A DNA stretch of 64,000 nt from Akkermansiaceae bacterium. GTDB taxonomy: Bacteria > Verrucomicrobiota > Verrucomicrobiia > Verrucomicrobiales > Akkermansiaceae. Shown here one piece after another: positions 34,111 to 44,681 of the stretch. Position 1 is the stretch's first letter, and each line of letters opens with the position of its first letter. The stretch covers positions 124,001-188,000 of the forward strand of contig JABDRB010000011.1 in assembly GCA_013041925.1 (NCBI GenBank). Reading direction: 5' to 3'. The translations under genes and the position numbers were made by a program. The notes beneath the pieces are model-generated. The model did not search any database. It saw only the letters and a list, made by a program, of their open reading frames with translations, and was not told the DNA's origin.

Positions 34111-36447
34111 ATGACATTGTATCTCCCCATACTTCTGACATTTTTACTGGCGGCGCTCTCACCTTGGTGGGTCGCGCGTCACCGTGGCAGCTTTATGCTT
34201 ACGGGCGCGCTGGTGCAGGTCGGCATGGCTGTGTATTTTGTTCAATTGCTGGTGGCCACCGTTGCCGGAGCGCCCACGCCGACAAGTCGAGCCGATAACC
34301 TTTTTCCGACGGATCTTATTGAGTGGAGTTTCATGGCGGGCCCGTGGAATCTCCTTTTTGCCATCATGATCACAGCCATTGGGCTGTTGGTGTTTCTTTA
34401 TGCACATGGCTACTTTGGCAATGCGCAAAAAGGTCACCGATTTTACGCCTCGCTGCTGGCCTTTGAGGCGGCCATGCTTGGGGTTGTGCTGGCGGATCAT
34501 GCCGTCCTTTTGTTCCTTTTCTGGGAGCTCACCAGCATCAGCTCATTTTTCCTGATCGCTTATAACCACAAGGAAAACGAAGCCCGCTGGAATGCACTTC
34601 AAGCGCTTCTGGTCACGGGCATCGGCGGCGTCTGCATGCTGGCGGGGTTCCTAATCCTTGGCGATAGCTGGGGCGGGTATTCGATCGGTGCCTGGCGCGA
34701 CATGGCGCTCGGAGGCATGTCGCCACCCCTCGCCGCCCTGATCCTGATCCTTCTGGGGGCGGTCTCCAAGTCCGCCCTGTTTCCATTTTTCTTTTGGCTA
34801 CCGAATGCGATGAGCGCGCCGACTCCGGTGAGCAGCTACCTACACTCCGCGACGATGGTGAAAGCGGGGATTTTCCTGATCGGCGCCTTGCACCCCCTCT
34901 TGGAAACATCACGTGGCATCATGATCTGCCTCGTCGTCATGGGCGGCCTGACCTCCGTCACAGGACTGATCCTCGGCTGGGTGCAAACGGATCTGAAAAA
35001 AATCCTCGCCTACACAACGCTGAGCATTCTCGGCATGCTCGCCTTACTGATGGGTCTCGGTTCCCCCGAAGCCCTCAAGGTGGCGGTGCTGGTCATGATC
35101 GGGCACGCTTGTTACAAGGCGGGGCTGTTTATGGCGGCAGGCGCGGTGGATAAAGCGACCGGCTGCCGCGACCTGCGCAGGCTTGGCGGTTTAAAGACTG
35201 CGCTGCCAGTGCTGGGGATCGCAAGCCTCGGGTTGGCGCTCTCCAAGTCAGGGTTCCCGCCGCTACTTGGATTTGTTGGCAAGGAATATGCCTACAAACT
35301 CGGCTTTGCGAGTGCGGGTGAATCCTACGTCTTGCTGGTCTTTCTCTTCATCATCAACACAGGGCTTATGGCACTTGCCTTACGGGTAGCTTGGACGCCA
35401 TTTCGTGGCGAGGCCCCCGCTGATGGCCCTGACCCATCGGCGATCAAACCGCTCAGCCCTCTGATGCTTGCGGGGCCCGTCGTGCTTACCATCGCGGGCG
35501 TGCTTTTAGGGTTATTTGCCCCCATGCTCATCTCGCCGATGCTCGGGGCGGTGGTCAGTCAAATCCACGGTCACGATGTTTCCTTCTCCCTGAAGTTATG
35601 GCATGGCTTCCAACCTGCCCTCTTCCTCAGTCTCGTTACGCTTGCCTCTGGCTGGTGGATATTCCGCAGCACACGCGCCACGGAGTCGAACCATCGAGTC
35701 ATCCAATTTCTCGGCTATTTCGAGGGGACATACAGCGCCTGTCACCGCGGGCTGATGCGTGGGGCCTCGTGGCTCAGTGGAGTTTTACAAAATGGCGACC
35801 TTCGTTTCTACCTGCGTTGTTTCTTCATCGGCGTGTTGACTCTCGTCGTTTACAAGTGGTGGAGCTCTGGTTTTGCCTGGGTCTCACTCCCAGAAAATGA
35901 CGGACCTGTCGCGTGGGTCGAGTGGTTGATGCTGCCTGTTTTTGCCGTGTTCCTCTATCTTATCATCACCTCCCGATCGCGGATTTTTGCGTTACTGGCG
36001 CTCGCGGTGATCGGACTGGCCATTGCGTTTCTTTTTGCCCGACTGGGCGCACCGGATTTGGCACTCACTCTTTTATTGGTGGAGACGTTTACCGTTGTGC
36101 TCTTTATCCACATGGTCCGAGGTCTCCCCAAGATCCGGACGATCGTCCGTCTGCGCTCGCGGCTGGTCGACATCGCGATTGCTTCAGGCATGGGTGTGAC
36201 GATGACGCTGCTCGCCCTCAAAACCCAATCGGTGCAGACCCATGATACGATTTCCAACACACTGACGGATTGGAGTTACGCCCTCGCCAAGGGTAAAAAT
36301 GTCGTCAACGTGATCCTCGTTGATTTTCGAGCCCTTGATACACTTGGAGAAATCACGGTCATCGCGCTGGCTGCGGTGGGTGTGCACATGCTCTGGGCCA
36401 AAGGCAAACCAAGCACCCAGTCCGACTCCGACGCCCCGCGCCCATGA
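34111..36447 (+). CDS. mrpA: Na+/H+ antiporter subunit A
   Basis: Largest subunit of the Mrp (Mnh, Sha) cation/proton antiporter, related to complex I NuoL. The 778-residue polytopic protein has the proton-translocating antiporter domain (LFLFWELTSISSFFLIAYNH, KSALFPFFFWLPNAMSAPTPVSSYLHSA split motif, DLKKILAYTTLS) and the C-terminal MbhD/MbhE-like domains (FLFARLGAPDLALTLLLVE, NVVNVILVDFRALDTLGEI) that mark full-length MrpA rather than a NuoL. First of seven mrp genes; its stop overlaps the mrpB start (ATGA). Exports Na+ in exchange for H+. Confidence 0.96.
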   Translation: MTLYLPILLTFLLAALSPWWVARHRGSFMLTGALVQVGMAVYFVQLLVATVAGAPTPTSRADNLFPTDLIEWSFMAGPWNLLFAIMITAIGLLVFLYAHGYFGNAQKGHRFYASLLAFEAAMLGVVLADHAVLLFLFWELTSISSFFLIAYNHKENEARWNALQALLVTGIGGVCMLAGFLILGDSWGGYSIGAWRDMALGGMSPPLAALILILLGAVSKSALFPFFFWLPNAMSAPTPVSSYLHSATMVKAGIFLIGALHPLLETSRGIMICLVVMGGLTSVTGLILGWVQTDLKKILAYTTLSILGMLALLMGLGSPEALKVAVLVMIGHACYKAGLFMAAGAVDKATGCRDLRRLGGLKTALPVLGIASLGLALSKSGFPPLLGFVGKEYAYKLGFASAGESYVLLVFLFIINTGLMALALRVAWTPFRGEAPADGPDPSAIKPLSPLMLAGPVVLTIAGVLLGLFAPMLISPMLGAVVSQIHGHDVSFSLKLWHGFQPALFLSLVTLASGWWIFRSTRATESNHRVIQFLGYFEGTYSACHRGLMRGASWLSGVLQNGDLRFYLRCFFIGVLTLVVYKWWSSGFAWVSLPENDGPVAWVEWLMLPVFAVFLYLIITSRSRIFALLALAVIGLAIAFLFARLGAPDLALTLLLVETFTVVLFIHMVRGLPKIRTIVRLRSRLVDIAIASGMGVTMTLLALKTQSVQTHDTISNTLTDWSYALAKGKNVVNVILVDFRALDTLGEITVIALAAVGVHMLWAKGKPSTQSDSDAPRP

Positions 36448-36869
36448 ATTCAATCTTGCTCCATATCGCCGCACGTTTCCTGTCGTGGCCCTTATTGATC
36501 GTCTCGATCTGGATCCTTTACCGCGGGCACAACTTGCCTGGGGGTGGATTTATCGGCGGACTCCTCGCGGCCGCAGGTTTTCTGCTTTATGACCTCTCCG
36601 GCCACGGCCGACCCGATCGCGGATTTTTCTCGCTCTCACCCTTTTTCTTTCTGCCACTCGGGTTAGGGCTTGCCGTTTTCAGCACCCTTCCGGGAATGTT
36701 GGGTGCGGGGACCTTTATGCAGGGCGTCTGGCTCCCAGCATTTGAACTCCCACTGCTCGGCAGCATCCATCTCGGCACGCCACTCATTTTCGATATCGGC
36801 GTCTGGTTCGCCGTCATCGGGTTTATCCTTCTTTTAAATGGAACACTAGCCGGAGAGGAACCGTCATGA
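36444..36869 (+). CDS. mrpB: Na+/H+ antiporter subunit B
   Basis: Membrane subunit of the Mrp complex. The 141-residue product has four hydrophobic segments and the MnhB-type sequence ILYRGHNLPGGGFIGGLLAAAGF (short form GHNLPGGGFIGG), characteristic of the family. Start and stop overlap neighbours by four bases (ATGA with mrpA and mrpC), implying translational coupling and fixed stoichiometry. Confidence 0.96.
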   Translation: MNSILLHIAARFLSWPLLIVSIWILYRGHNLPGGGFIGGLLAAAGFLLYDLSGHGRPDRGFFSLSPFFFLPLGLGLAVFSTLPGMLGAGTFMQGVWLPAFELPLLGSIHLGTPLIFDIGVWFAVIGFILLLNGTLAGEEPS

Positions 36870-37216
36870 CCCTTGTCTTATCCTTGATCATCGGGCTGCT
36901 CTTTGCCGCCGCCACCTACTGCCTGCTAAGGCGCAACCTGATGCGTGTGTTGCTGGGTATCCTGCTGCTCGGCCACGCCGTCAACCTGCTCCTGCTCTCG
37001 GCCAGCGATCCACTCTCGCGCCTACCTTCCATCCTCGGCAAGGACGGCACACCGGAGTTTCCCGAAACGGCGGACCCCCTGCCGCAAGCGCTCGTCCTGA
37101 CCGCCATCGTCATCGGCTTCGGCCTCAGTGTGTTCACCCTCGTGCTTGCGCGGTCCTGTTTCCAGCAGTCACCCATCGATGACGTGCGCGACCTTGGAAA
37201 GGAGGATCGATCATGA
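36866..37216 (+). CDS. mrpC: Na+/H+ antiporter subunit C
   Basis: NuoK-like membrane subunit of the Mrp complex. The 116-residue product has three transmembrane helices with LLRRNLMRVLLGILLLGHAVNLLLLS and DPLPQALVLTAIVIGFGLS, the conserved MrpC/NuoK blocks including the TAIVI segment. It overlaps both mrpB and mrpD by four bases. Confidence 0.96.
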   Translation: MTLVLSLIIGLLFAAATYCLLRRNLMRVLLGILLLGHAVNLLLLSASDPLSRLPSILGKDGTPEFPETADPLPQALVLTAIVIGFGLSVFTLVLARSCFQQSPIDDVRDLGKEDRS

Positions 37217-38724
37217 ACGACTTACTTCTGATTTCACCGATTCTGCTGCCGTTGTTGCTGCTGATCGGATGCCTTGCGAGCTCGAGACATGAACGGAGAT
37301 CGAGCGTGATCTCGCTGGTCGGGACCGCCGTGCTGCTGGCCGCCTGTTCCGTCTTGCTTTTCAAGGTGAGCACCCACGGCACCCTCACCCTAGCTGTCGG
37401 CGGGTGGATGCCTCCCTTTGGTATTGTGCTCGTCGCCGACTTGCTGTCGGTTTTAATGTTATGGATCAGCGCATTGGTCGGGCTGGTGGTCCTGATCTAT
37501 GGCATAAACGTGGGGTCAGCCGGCACCCGACCCGGGCATGTCTACGTGCTCATCCAAGGGTTATTGTTGGGAGTCAATGGATCGTTTTTAACAGGTGACC
37601 TTTTTAACCTCTATGTCTGGTTTGAGGTGATGCTTATCTCATCCTTCATCTTGATGGTGCGCGAACGCCGCAAAAAACAACTCGCTGGCGGCCTGACCTA
37701 CGTGATTTTAAACTTGTTGGCATCGGCGATGTTTCTCTGCGGTGCCGGCATGCTCTACGGCAAACTAGGCACCCTCAACCTAGCTGATATGGCCGTCAAG
37801 CTCAGCAGCGTCGGCGACCCTGAGTTTGTTAATACAACCGGTGCCTTACTCTTTGTTGCCTTCGCCGCAAAGGCAGGGCTGTTCCCGTTTCACTTCTGGT
37901 TACCCGCCTCCTATCACCACGCTGGGCCTGCAACCTCTGCTCTCTTTGCTGGGCTGCTGACCAAGGTCGGTGTCTACGCCTTACTGCGTATCTTCACCCT
38001 CGTCTTTACAGCTGAAAACGGATTCTCCAGCACCCTCATCCTCTATCTCTCCATGGCCACCATGCTCATTGGTGTGCTTGGCGCGGTGGCGCAGTATAAC
38101 GTGAGGCGGTTGCTTGCCTTCCATATCATCAGCCAGATCGGCTACATGACCGCCGGTCTTGCGCTCGGCACCCATCTCGCACTCACCGCCGTGGTGTTCT
38201 ACATCCTCCATCACATCGCCGTGAAATCGACCTTGTTTCTGGTTGGGGGAGTGCTCGAGATGAAAACGGGCACCGCCGATATCCGCAGACACGGCGGCTT
38301 CTACCAAAGCCAACCCCTGCTCGCCTTCTGCTTCCTCGTCCCTGCCTTTTCGCTTGGCGGCATCCCACCCCTTTCTGGATTCTGGGCAAAACTTAACCTG
38401 CTCCAAGCCGGTGTCCAAAGCGGCGAGTGGTTATTCCTCGCCATGGCATTGGGTGTGGGTATCCTTACCCTGTTTTCCATGGTCAAAATCTGGAATGAAT
38501 CCTTCTGGAAGGCACAGCCCTCAACAAGTGACGGGCAACCCAACACCAGCGACTTACCCCTCGCACGGGGAAAACCGTATCTCGCCATGCTTCTGCTTTG
38601 TGCGCTCACGCTGGTCTTCAGCCTAGGCGGTTACTTCGTGTTCGAGCTCTCTGCCCGTGCAGCCGCCAACCTGGCTGACCCCACGCTCTACATCAATGCC
38701 GTTATGAAAGGAGTCACACCATGA
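37213..38724 (+). CDS. mrpD: Na+/H+ antiporter subunit D
   Basis: Second antiporter-like subunit of the Mrp complex, related to NuoM/NuoN. The 503-residue polytopic protein has LFNLYVWFEVMLISSF (membrane Glu region), AKAGLFPFHFWLPASYHHAGPAT (split around HFWLPASYHHA), NVRRLLAFHIISQIGYMTAGL and GGIPPLSGFWAKLNL, all typical of MrpD. Overlaps mrpC and mrpE by four bases each. Both MrpA and MrpD are present, as required for a working complex. Confidence 0.96.
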   Translation: MNDLLLISPILLPLLLLIGCLASSRHERRSSVISLVGTAVLLAACSVLLFKVSTHGTLTLAVGGWMPPFGIVLVADLLSVLMLWISALVGLVVLIYGINVGSAGTRPGHVYVLIQGLLLGVNGSFLTGDLFNLYVWFEVMLISSFILMVRERRKKQLAGGLTYVILNLLASAMFLCGAGMLYGKLGTLNLADMAVKLSSVGDPEFVNTTGALLFVAFAAKAGLFPFHFWLPASYHHAGPATSALFAGLLTKVGVYALLRIFTLVFTAENGFSSTLILYLSMATMLIGVLGAVAQYNVRRLLAFHIISQIGYMTAGLALGTHLALTAVVFYILHHIAVKSTLFLVGGVLEMKTGTADIRRHGGFYQSQPLLAFCFLVPAFSLGGIPPLSGFWAKLNLLQAGVQSGEWLFLAMALGVGILTLFSMVKIWNESFWKAQPSTSDGQPNTSDLPLARGKPYLAMLLLCALTLVFSLGGYFVFELSARAAANLADPTLYINAVMKGVTP

Positions 38725-39068
38725 AAACTCGTCTTTCCCCAACGCAAAAAATGATCGGCTGGGTCCGCTTTGCCGGGTTTTACCTCACGGAAATTTTCAA
38801 ATCAAACCTATCGATCGCATGGGACGTGCTGACACCAGAGGATAAATCGAGCCCTGGCATCATCGCTCTCGACCTCCCCGACGGCCTGAGCGACGCCCAG
38901 ATCCTCCTCATTTCCAACCTCATCACCATGACACCTGGCTCGCTGAGTCTCGATCTTTGTGCTGACCGCCGCACCCTTCTGCTTCACATCCTCTACCTCG
39001 ACGACGTCGAGAAAACCCGCCAACATTTCCTAGAAAACTATGTGCATCGTGTCCTCCATCTCTCCTGA
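38721..39068 (+). CDS. mrpE: Na+/H+ antiporter subunit E
   Basis: Accessory membrane subunit of the Mrp complex. The 115-residue product has an N-terminal hydrophobic segment (FAGFYLTEIFKSNLSIAWDVL) and the family block DAQILLISNLITMTPGSLSLDL. It is shorter than the common 158-residue MrpE because the leading pair of helices is missing, which is a known variant. It overlaps mrpD by four and mrpF by 29 bases. Confidence 0.92.
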   Translation: MKTRLSPTQKMIGWVRFAGFYLTEIFKSNLSIAWDVLTPEDKSSPGIIALDLPDGLSDAQILLISNLITMTPGSLSLDLCADRRTLLLHILYLDDVEKTRQHFLENYVHRVLHLS

Positions 39069-39345
39069 AGTTATCCCCGCACCTGTTATCTTGTTATCGG
39101 CTGGCATGCTTGGGCTGTCCGTCGTCTTCGCGTTGATCCGCATCATCCGAGGACCCACAACGCCGGACCGCGTCATCGGTGTCGATCTCTTGGCGGGTCT
39201 CGTCATGGCGGGCTTGCTCATCGCAGGGATCTCCAGCGGCAACCCCTACTACCTCCAAGCTGTGCTCGGGTTTGCGGTGATTCTTTTTCTCGGCACCATC
39301 GCTATCGCCCGCTACCTCAGTCCTGCAAATGATAACGATTCCTAA
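39040..39345 (+). CDS. mrpF: Na+/H+ antiporter subunit F
   Basis: Small three-helix subunit of the Mrp complex. The 101-residue product contains RIIRGPTTPDRVIGVDLLAGL, the conserved MrpF motif RGPTxPDRV, and a final helix AVLGFAVILFLGTIAIARYL. The ATG used lies inside mrpE; a GTG at 39049 is an alternative. Twelve bases separate it from mrpG. Confidence 0.95.
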   Translation: MCIVSSISPEVIPAPVILLSAGMLGLSVVFALIRIIRGPTTPDRVIGVDLLAGLVMAGLLIAGISSGNPYYLQAVLGFAVILFLGTIAIARYLSPANDNDS

Positions 39346-39357
39346 CCCCTGAATCCT

Positions 39358-39696
39358 ATGACCTGGCTCATCTCCATCATCATGATTGCCGGCAGCTTTT
39401 TCTGCCTCCTCTCTGCACTCGGCTGCCTCCGCATGAAAGACAGCTACGCTCGGATGCACGTCGCCACCAAAGCCGTCGCCTTTGGCGGCGCTTTACTCAC
39501 CCTGTGCCAAATCATCGCAGCCCCGACCACGACCAATCTTGTTTTTGGCATCCTGATCATCGGCTTTTTCTACATGACCCTCCCACTCGCCGCACACATG
39601 CTCGGCCGCGTGCTCTACGGACGCGGCATCCAACCGGCAAAACCCTTTGTCACCGACGAGTCAGATGGCCGAATCCCACGTATCGACAAAACGTAA
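39358..39696 (+). CDS. mrpG: Na+/H+ antiporter subunit G
   Basis: Last subunit of the Mrp complex. The 112-residue product has three transmembrane helices and the family block LGCLRMKDSYARMHVATKA followed by FGGALLTLC, which is typical of MrpG. A short hydrophilic C-terminal tail follows the last helix. With it, the complete mrpABCDEFG set is present in canonical order, as in group 1 Mrp operons. Confidence 0.95.
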   Translation: MTWLISIIMIAGSFFCLLSALGCLRMKDSYARMHVATKAVAFGGALLTLCQIIAAPTTTNLVFGILIIGFFYMTLPLAAHMLGRVLYGRGIQPAKPFVTDESDGRIPRIDKT

Positions 39697-39816
39697 TGGT
39701 GACCACTCTGAGCTCAAAGGCTGGGCTCTAATAGAGCGCGAAGCACAATCACCCTAACCAATACCCCCTATTGCAAAATTGGATTGCGAGAAGAAGAATC
39801 CATGAGTCATTGCCCA

Positions 39817-39836
39817 ATAAAAAGGCCAGACCTTTT
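39817..39836 (-). terminator. Terminator after the FkbM-type gene
   Basis: Minus strand AAAAGG-TCTGG-CCTTTTTATTG: 6-bp stem, five-base loop and T tract, about 40 bases after the stop. Confidence 0.6.
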
Positions 39837-39877
39837 CATCATCGGATGTGATAACCTGTGCGCCATGGGTGCTTTCT

Positions 39878-40939
39878 TCAAGTAAGATATGCACCGTCGA
39901 TTCGTGAGAATATGACATCCGTTTGTTTATCCGGCAATACTTCCATTTTAGCTAGCCTATGATCTTGTTGATGCGACAAGTAGTATTCGACTTCATATTT
40001 GTTTTCTAACTTATACGAGAAAAATCCAGCATCCTTAAATTTGGTAAAGATTTCCAGCATCTCATTTTCATCAAGAGCGGAAGGAGTTATTTCGACAACT
40101 ACTTCTGCATCCTTAGGAAAGAGATGAAGTATCGGAAACATCCCCTTGAGAACTGAATATTCTGCACCTTCGGTATCTATTTTGACGAGTCTTGTGGTTC
40201 TTATTTTCAATTCTGAAAGAATACCAGAAAGGGGTCGTCCTTCAACAACTGTAGGCGCCGAATCAAAAATACCTTTGATTGATGTGGTAGCACCCTCATT
40301 GCTACGATCCGCGTGATACATGGCGATAGGATGTGAGTCATCCGTCGCGGCGCAGTTAACAACTTCAATGTTGTCATATCCATTCATCTGGACGTTTTCT
40401 TTTAGCCGATCATAAATGCAAGGGAAAGCCTCGATAGCGACCACTTTTCCATTTGGCATGCATCGTGCAGCAAGAAGGCTAAAGTAGCCAATGTTAGCGC
40501 CCACATCAATAAACGTGCGCTCACTTAACCCTTCAAGCCTTCCCTGTATAAACCTCGTTAGATTGGGCTCCCACATACCGAAGCAGTAAATATATCTCTG
40601 GATTAAATCATTAGTTCGACCTTTCATTATTGATCCAAACGACGTGCGTGTTGTGTAAGCAACTTTTAGAGATGAGATTACCCTCACGCAAAAGACCTTC
40701 CCAACTAACAATGGCGAATATCGAATATACGAGCGTGCGATCGCAGCTAAAATCGGAGCGACCGGGATTAAAATTACCCGTATTACTTTCTTTGTCCTTC
40801 TAAGCATTTTTATTGATGTGCATGTATTTATAATACGGCGTGCTTTTATATACACAAGAAATCCATCTAATGCGATGCCCTTATCGTTACAGTCTAGATC
40901 CACTAAATCAAAATTTCGATAAGGTGACATCAAGTGCAA
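39878..40939 (-). CDS. FkbM-family SAM-dependent methyltransferase
   Basis: Predicted O-methyltransferase, a family often acting on sugars of surface polysaccharides or natural products. The 353-residue product has a hydrophobic N-terminal segment (VIRVILIPVAPILAAIARS, about residues 50-68) and the FkbM domain: TFIDVGANIGYFSLLAA (SAM motif I), VVAIEAFPCIYDRLKENV, and RLVKIDTEGAEYSVLKGM, the family's most typical block. GC content, about 43 % in the part sampled, and codon use are lower than in flanking genes. It stands alone between the mrp operon and a GDSL gene, consistent with acquisition by transfer. The start could also be an internal ATG nearer the hydrophobic segment. Confidence 0.88.
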   Translation of the reverse strand: MHLMSPYRNFDLVDLDCNDKGIALDGFLVYIKARRIINTCTSIKMLRRTKKVIRVILIPVAPILAAIARSYIRYSPLLVGKVFCVRVISSLKVAYTTRTSFGSIMKGRTNDLIQRYIYCFGMWEPNLTRFIQGRLEGLSERTFIDVGANIGYFSLLAARCMPNGKVVAIEAFPCIYDRLKENVQMNGYDNIEVVNCAATDDSHPIAMYHADRSNEGATTSIKGIFDSAPTVVEGRPLSGILSELKIRTTRLVKIDTEGAEYSVLKGMFPILHLFPKDAEVVVEITPSALDENEMLEIFTKFKDAGFFSYKLENKYEVEYYLSHQQDHRLAKMEVLPDKQTDVIFSRIDGAYLT

Positions 40940-41287
40940 AAACCCCTCGCTTTAGTAGAATTGTTCATCGCCGAGCGTAGCTGCCAGAGATGAAATCTGT
41001 GTGAAGGATAACGTTTCTAGCGTGTTGCGACAAGCGGGAAAGGGTCAAGAACCTTGAGTTTAATGGGTAGCATCTCCCAAAGCACGAGCCATCGGCAATG
41101 AGGGGGAGGACCCTGACCTGATGGGGCGCAGCTAAGGGCATGGAGAGTCGAGAATGAAAGCGGGATATCTGACAGGAACTTTGTGTTTCTAGTCGAGCAT
41201 TTGCTTTCCCGTGGATTGCATGAAAGCCGAGCCCGTCAACTACGTATAAAAACCACGCCCGCACCATCGCACACCACGCTCCTCACC
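40940..41287. other. Gene-free stretch before the GDSL esterase gene
   Basis: No plausible gene, RNA or long repeat. A TATAAA box at 41245-41250, 38 bases before the esterase ATG, may be the -10 element of its promoter but has no convincing -35 partner. Upstream of it also lies the minus-strand control region of the FkbM gene. Confidence 0.5.
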
Positions 41288-42034
41288 ATGATCATGAAGT
41301 CGCTCATCCTCATCGCTACACTCATTCCCTCCGCTCTCTTTGTCCAAGCAGCCGCGCCTGCCGCCGTAGCACCGGCCAAGGCCAAACACACTGCCATGAC
41401 TCCGGCCCACAGGCTTAACGCTGGCTGGTGGAAAAATCGGCACGAACAAAAAGTGACTGCTGCCCAAGGGTTCGACTGCGAGCTCCTATTCATCGGCGAC
41501 TCGATTACTCACGGCTGGGAGGGTGCTGGGAAAAACGTCTGGAATCTATACTACGCCGATCGCAAACCCTTCAACATTGGGTTTTCAGGTGATAAAACCG
41601 AACACGTCCTCTGGCGTTTCCAGCACGGCGAGCTGGCTCAATTCAAACCCAAGGTGGCTGTCATCATGATCGGCACCAACAACACGGGTCACATCATGCA
41701 AAAGGCCGAGGAGACCGCGGATGGGATCAAGGCCATTATCACCCAGCTTCACCTACACAGCCCGCAAACCAAGGTCCTCCTGCTCGCCATCTTCCCACGT
41801 GGTGAAAAACCTGATCATCCAATGCGTGTGCTCAATACCCAGATCAACAACATCATCAAAACGTATGACGATGGAAAATCCGTCCACTTCCTTGACCTTG
41901 CACCCGCCTTTCTCACGCAAGAGGGAATGTTGACCAAGGAGGTGATGCCCGACCGCCTCCACCCGCGCGAGCGCGGCTATCAAATCTGGGCAAAATCCAT
42001 GGAACCGAAGTTAAAGGAACTTCTTGGGAAGTGA
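41288..42034 (+). CDS. Secreted SGNH/GDSL-family esterase
   Basis: Exported hydrolase of the SGNH fold, related to platelet-activating-factor acetylhydrolase beta/gamma-type and carbohydrate deacetylases. The 248-residue product begins MIMKSLILIATLIPSALFVQA (signal peptide), then an Ala-rich linker, block I LLFIGDSITHGW (catalytic Ser), block II around NIGFSGDKTEHVLWR (oxyanion Gly), block III VIMIGTNNTGH (Asn) and block V MPDRLHPRERGY (Asp and His). All catalytic residues are present. Substrate unknown, perhaps acetylated glycans. A terminator follows. Confidence 0.92.
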   Translation: MIMKSLILIATLIPSALFVQAAAPAAVAPAKAKHTAMTPAHRLNAGWWKNRHEQKVTAAQGFDCELLFIGDSITHGWEGAGKNVWNLYYADRKPFNIGFSGDKTEHVLWRFQHGELAQFKPKVAVIMIGTNNTGHIMQKAEETADGIKAIITQLHLHSPQTKVLLLAIFPRGEKPDHPMRVLNTQINNIIKTYDDGKSVHFLDLAPAFLTQEGMLTKEVMPDRLHPRERGYQIWAKSMEPKLKELLGK

Positions 42035-42083
42035 GACAGGTCCATGTGATTGGAGAAAAACTCAATGGCCACCAGCCTCTAGG

Positions 42084-42104
42084 CACTGGATGCCAGTGGT
42101 TTTT
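42084..42104 (+). terminator. Terminator after the GDSL esterase gene
   Basis: CACTGG-ATG-CCAGTG perfect stem followed by G and five T residues, 50 bases after the stop. Confidence 0.75.
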
Positions 42105-42354
42105 AAAACAACGACTCCGTCTGGCAGTCGCCCGACTCGGAGGTGCTCGGTGGCGGTAAACTTGCGCTGGAGAACCAGCAGCTATTACGCATGAGCTGTT
42201 GTGCGGTTTCTTGAATCTGCCGGTCGATATCTTCAGCGGCGAGGCACAGCAGCGCGTAGGATTCACGGCTGTCGATATCACCCAACTCCCTGACGGTATC
42301 GAGTCGTTCTTGGTGACTCCCTATTTCTAGGCGGCGTTGGTGGTCGGCGAGCAT
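42103..42354 (-). CDS. Hypothetical protein, helical (83 aa)
   Basis: I do not recognise this protein. From ATG 42354 it reads MLADHQRRLEIGSHQERL, then VRELGDIDSRESYALLCLAAEDIDRQIQETAQQL, which has the spacing and composition of a HEAT-like helical pair, and a polar tail. It sits between the GDSL esterase terminator and the mutAB terminator, opposite to no other gene, and its stop touches the esterase terminator. Codon use is normal for the window, but the small size and lack of a clear ribosome binding site leave it uncertain; it could be a remnant of a longer helical-repeat gene. Confidence 0.45.
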   Translation of the reverse strand: MLADHQRRLEIGSHQERLDTVRELGDIDSRESYALLCLAAEDIDRQIQETAQQLMRNSCWFSSASLPPPSTSESGDCQTESLF

Positions 42355-42442
42355 GGTGGATCGTCAATTCGAGGCTACAGGTTCGTTGAGGGGTGACTTT
42401 TTATATGGGTGCTACGACGAGTTTTCAGGTTCGGCTTTTTAC

Positions 42443-42482
42443 GAAAAAAGGTCTTATAGGACAGACGTGACCTATAAGACCT
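42443..42482 (-). terminator. Strong terminator of the propionate operon
   Basis: A perfect 12-bp inverted repeat (AGGTCTTATAGG / CCTATAAGACCT, 10-base loop) followed on the minus strand by six T residues. It lies about 20 bases after mutB and closes the eight-gene minus-strand operon. Confidence 0.95.
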
Positions 42483-42503
42483 ATTTGAGCGGTCAATTTA
42501 CCG

Positions 42504-44677
<2,174 letters not shown>

Positions 44678-44681
<4 letters not shown>

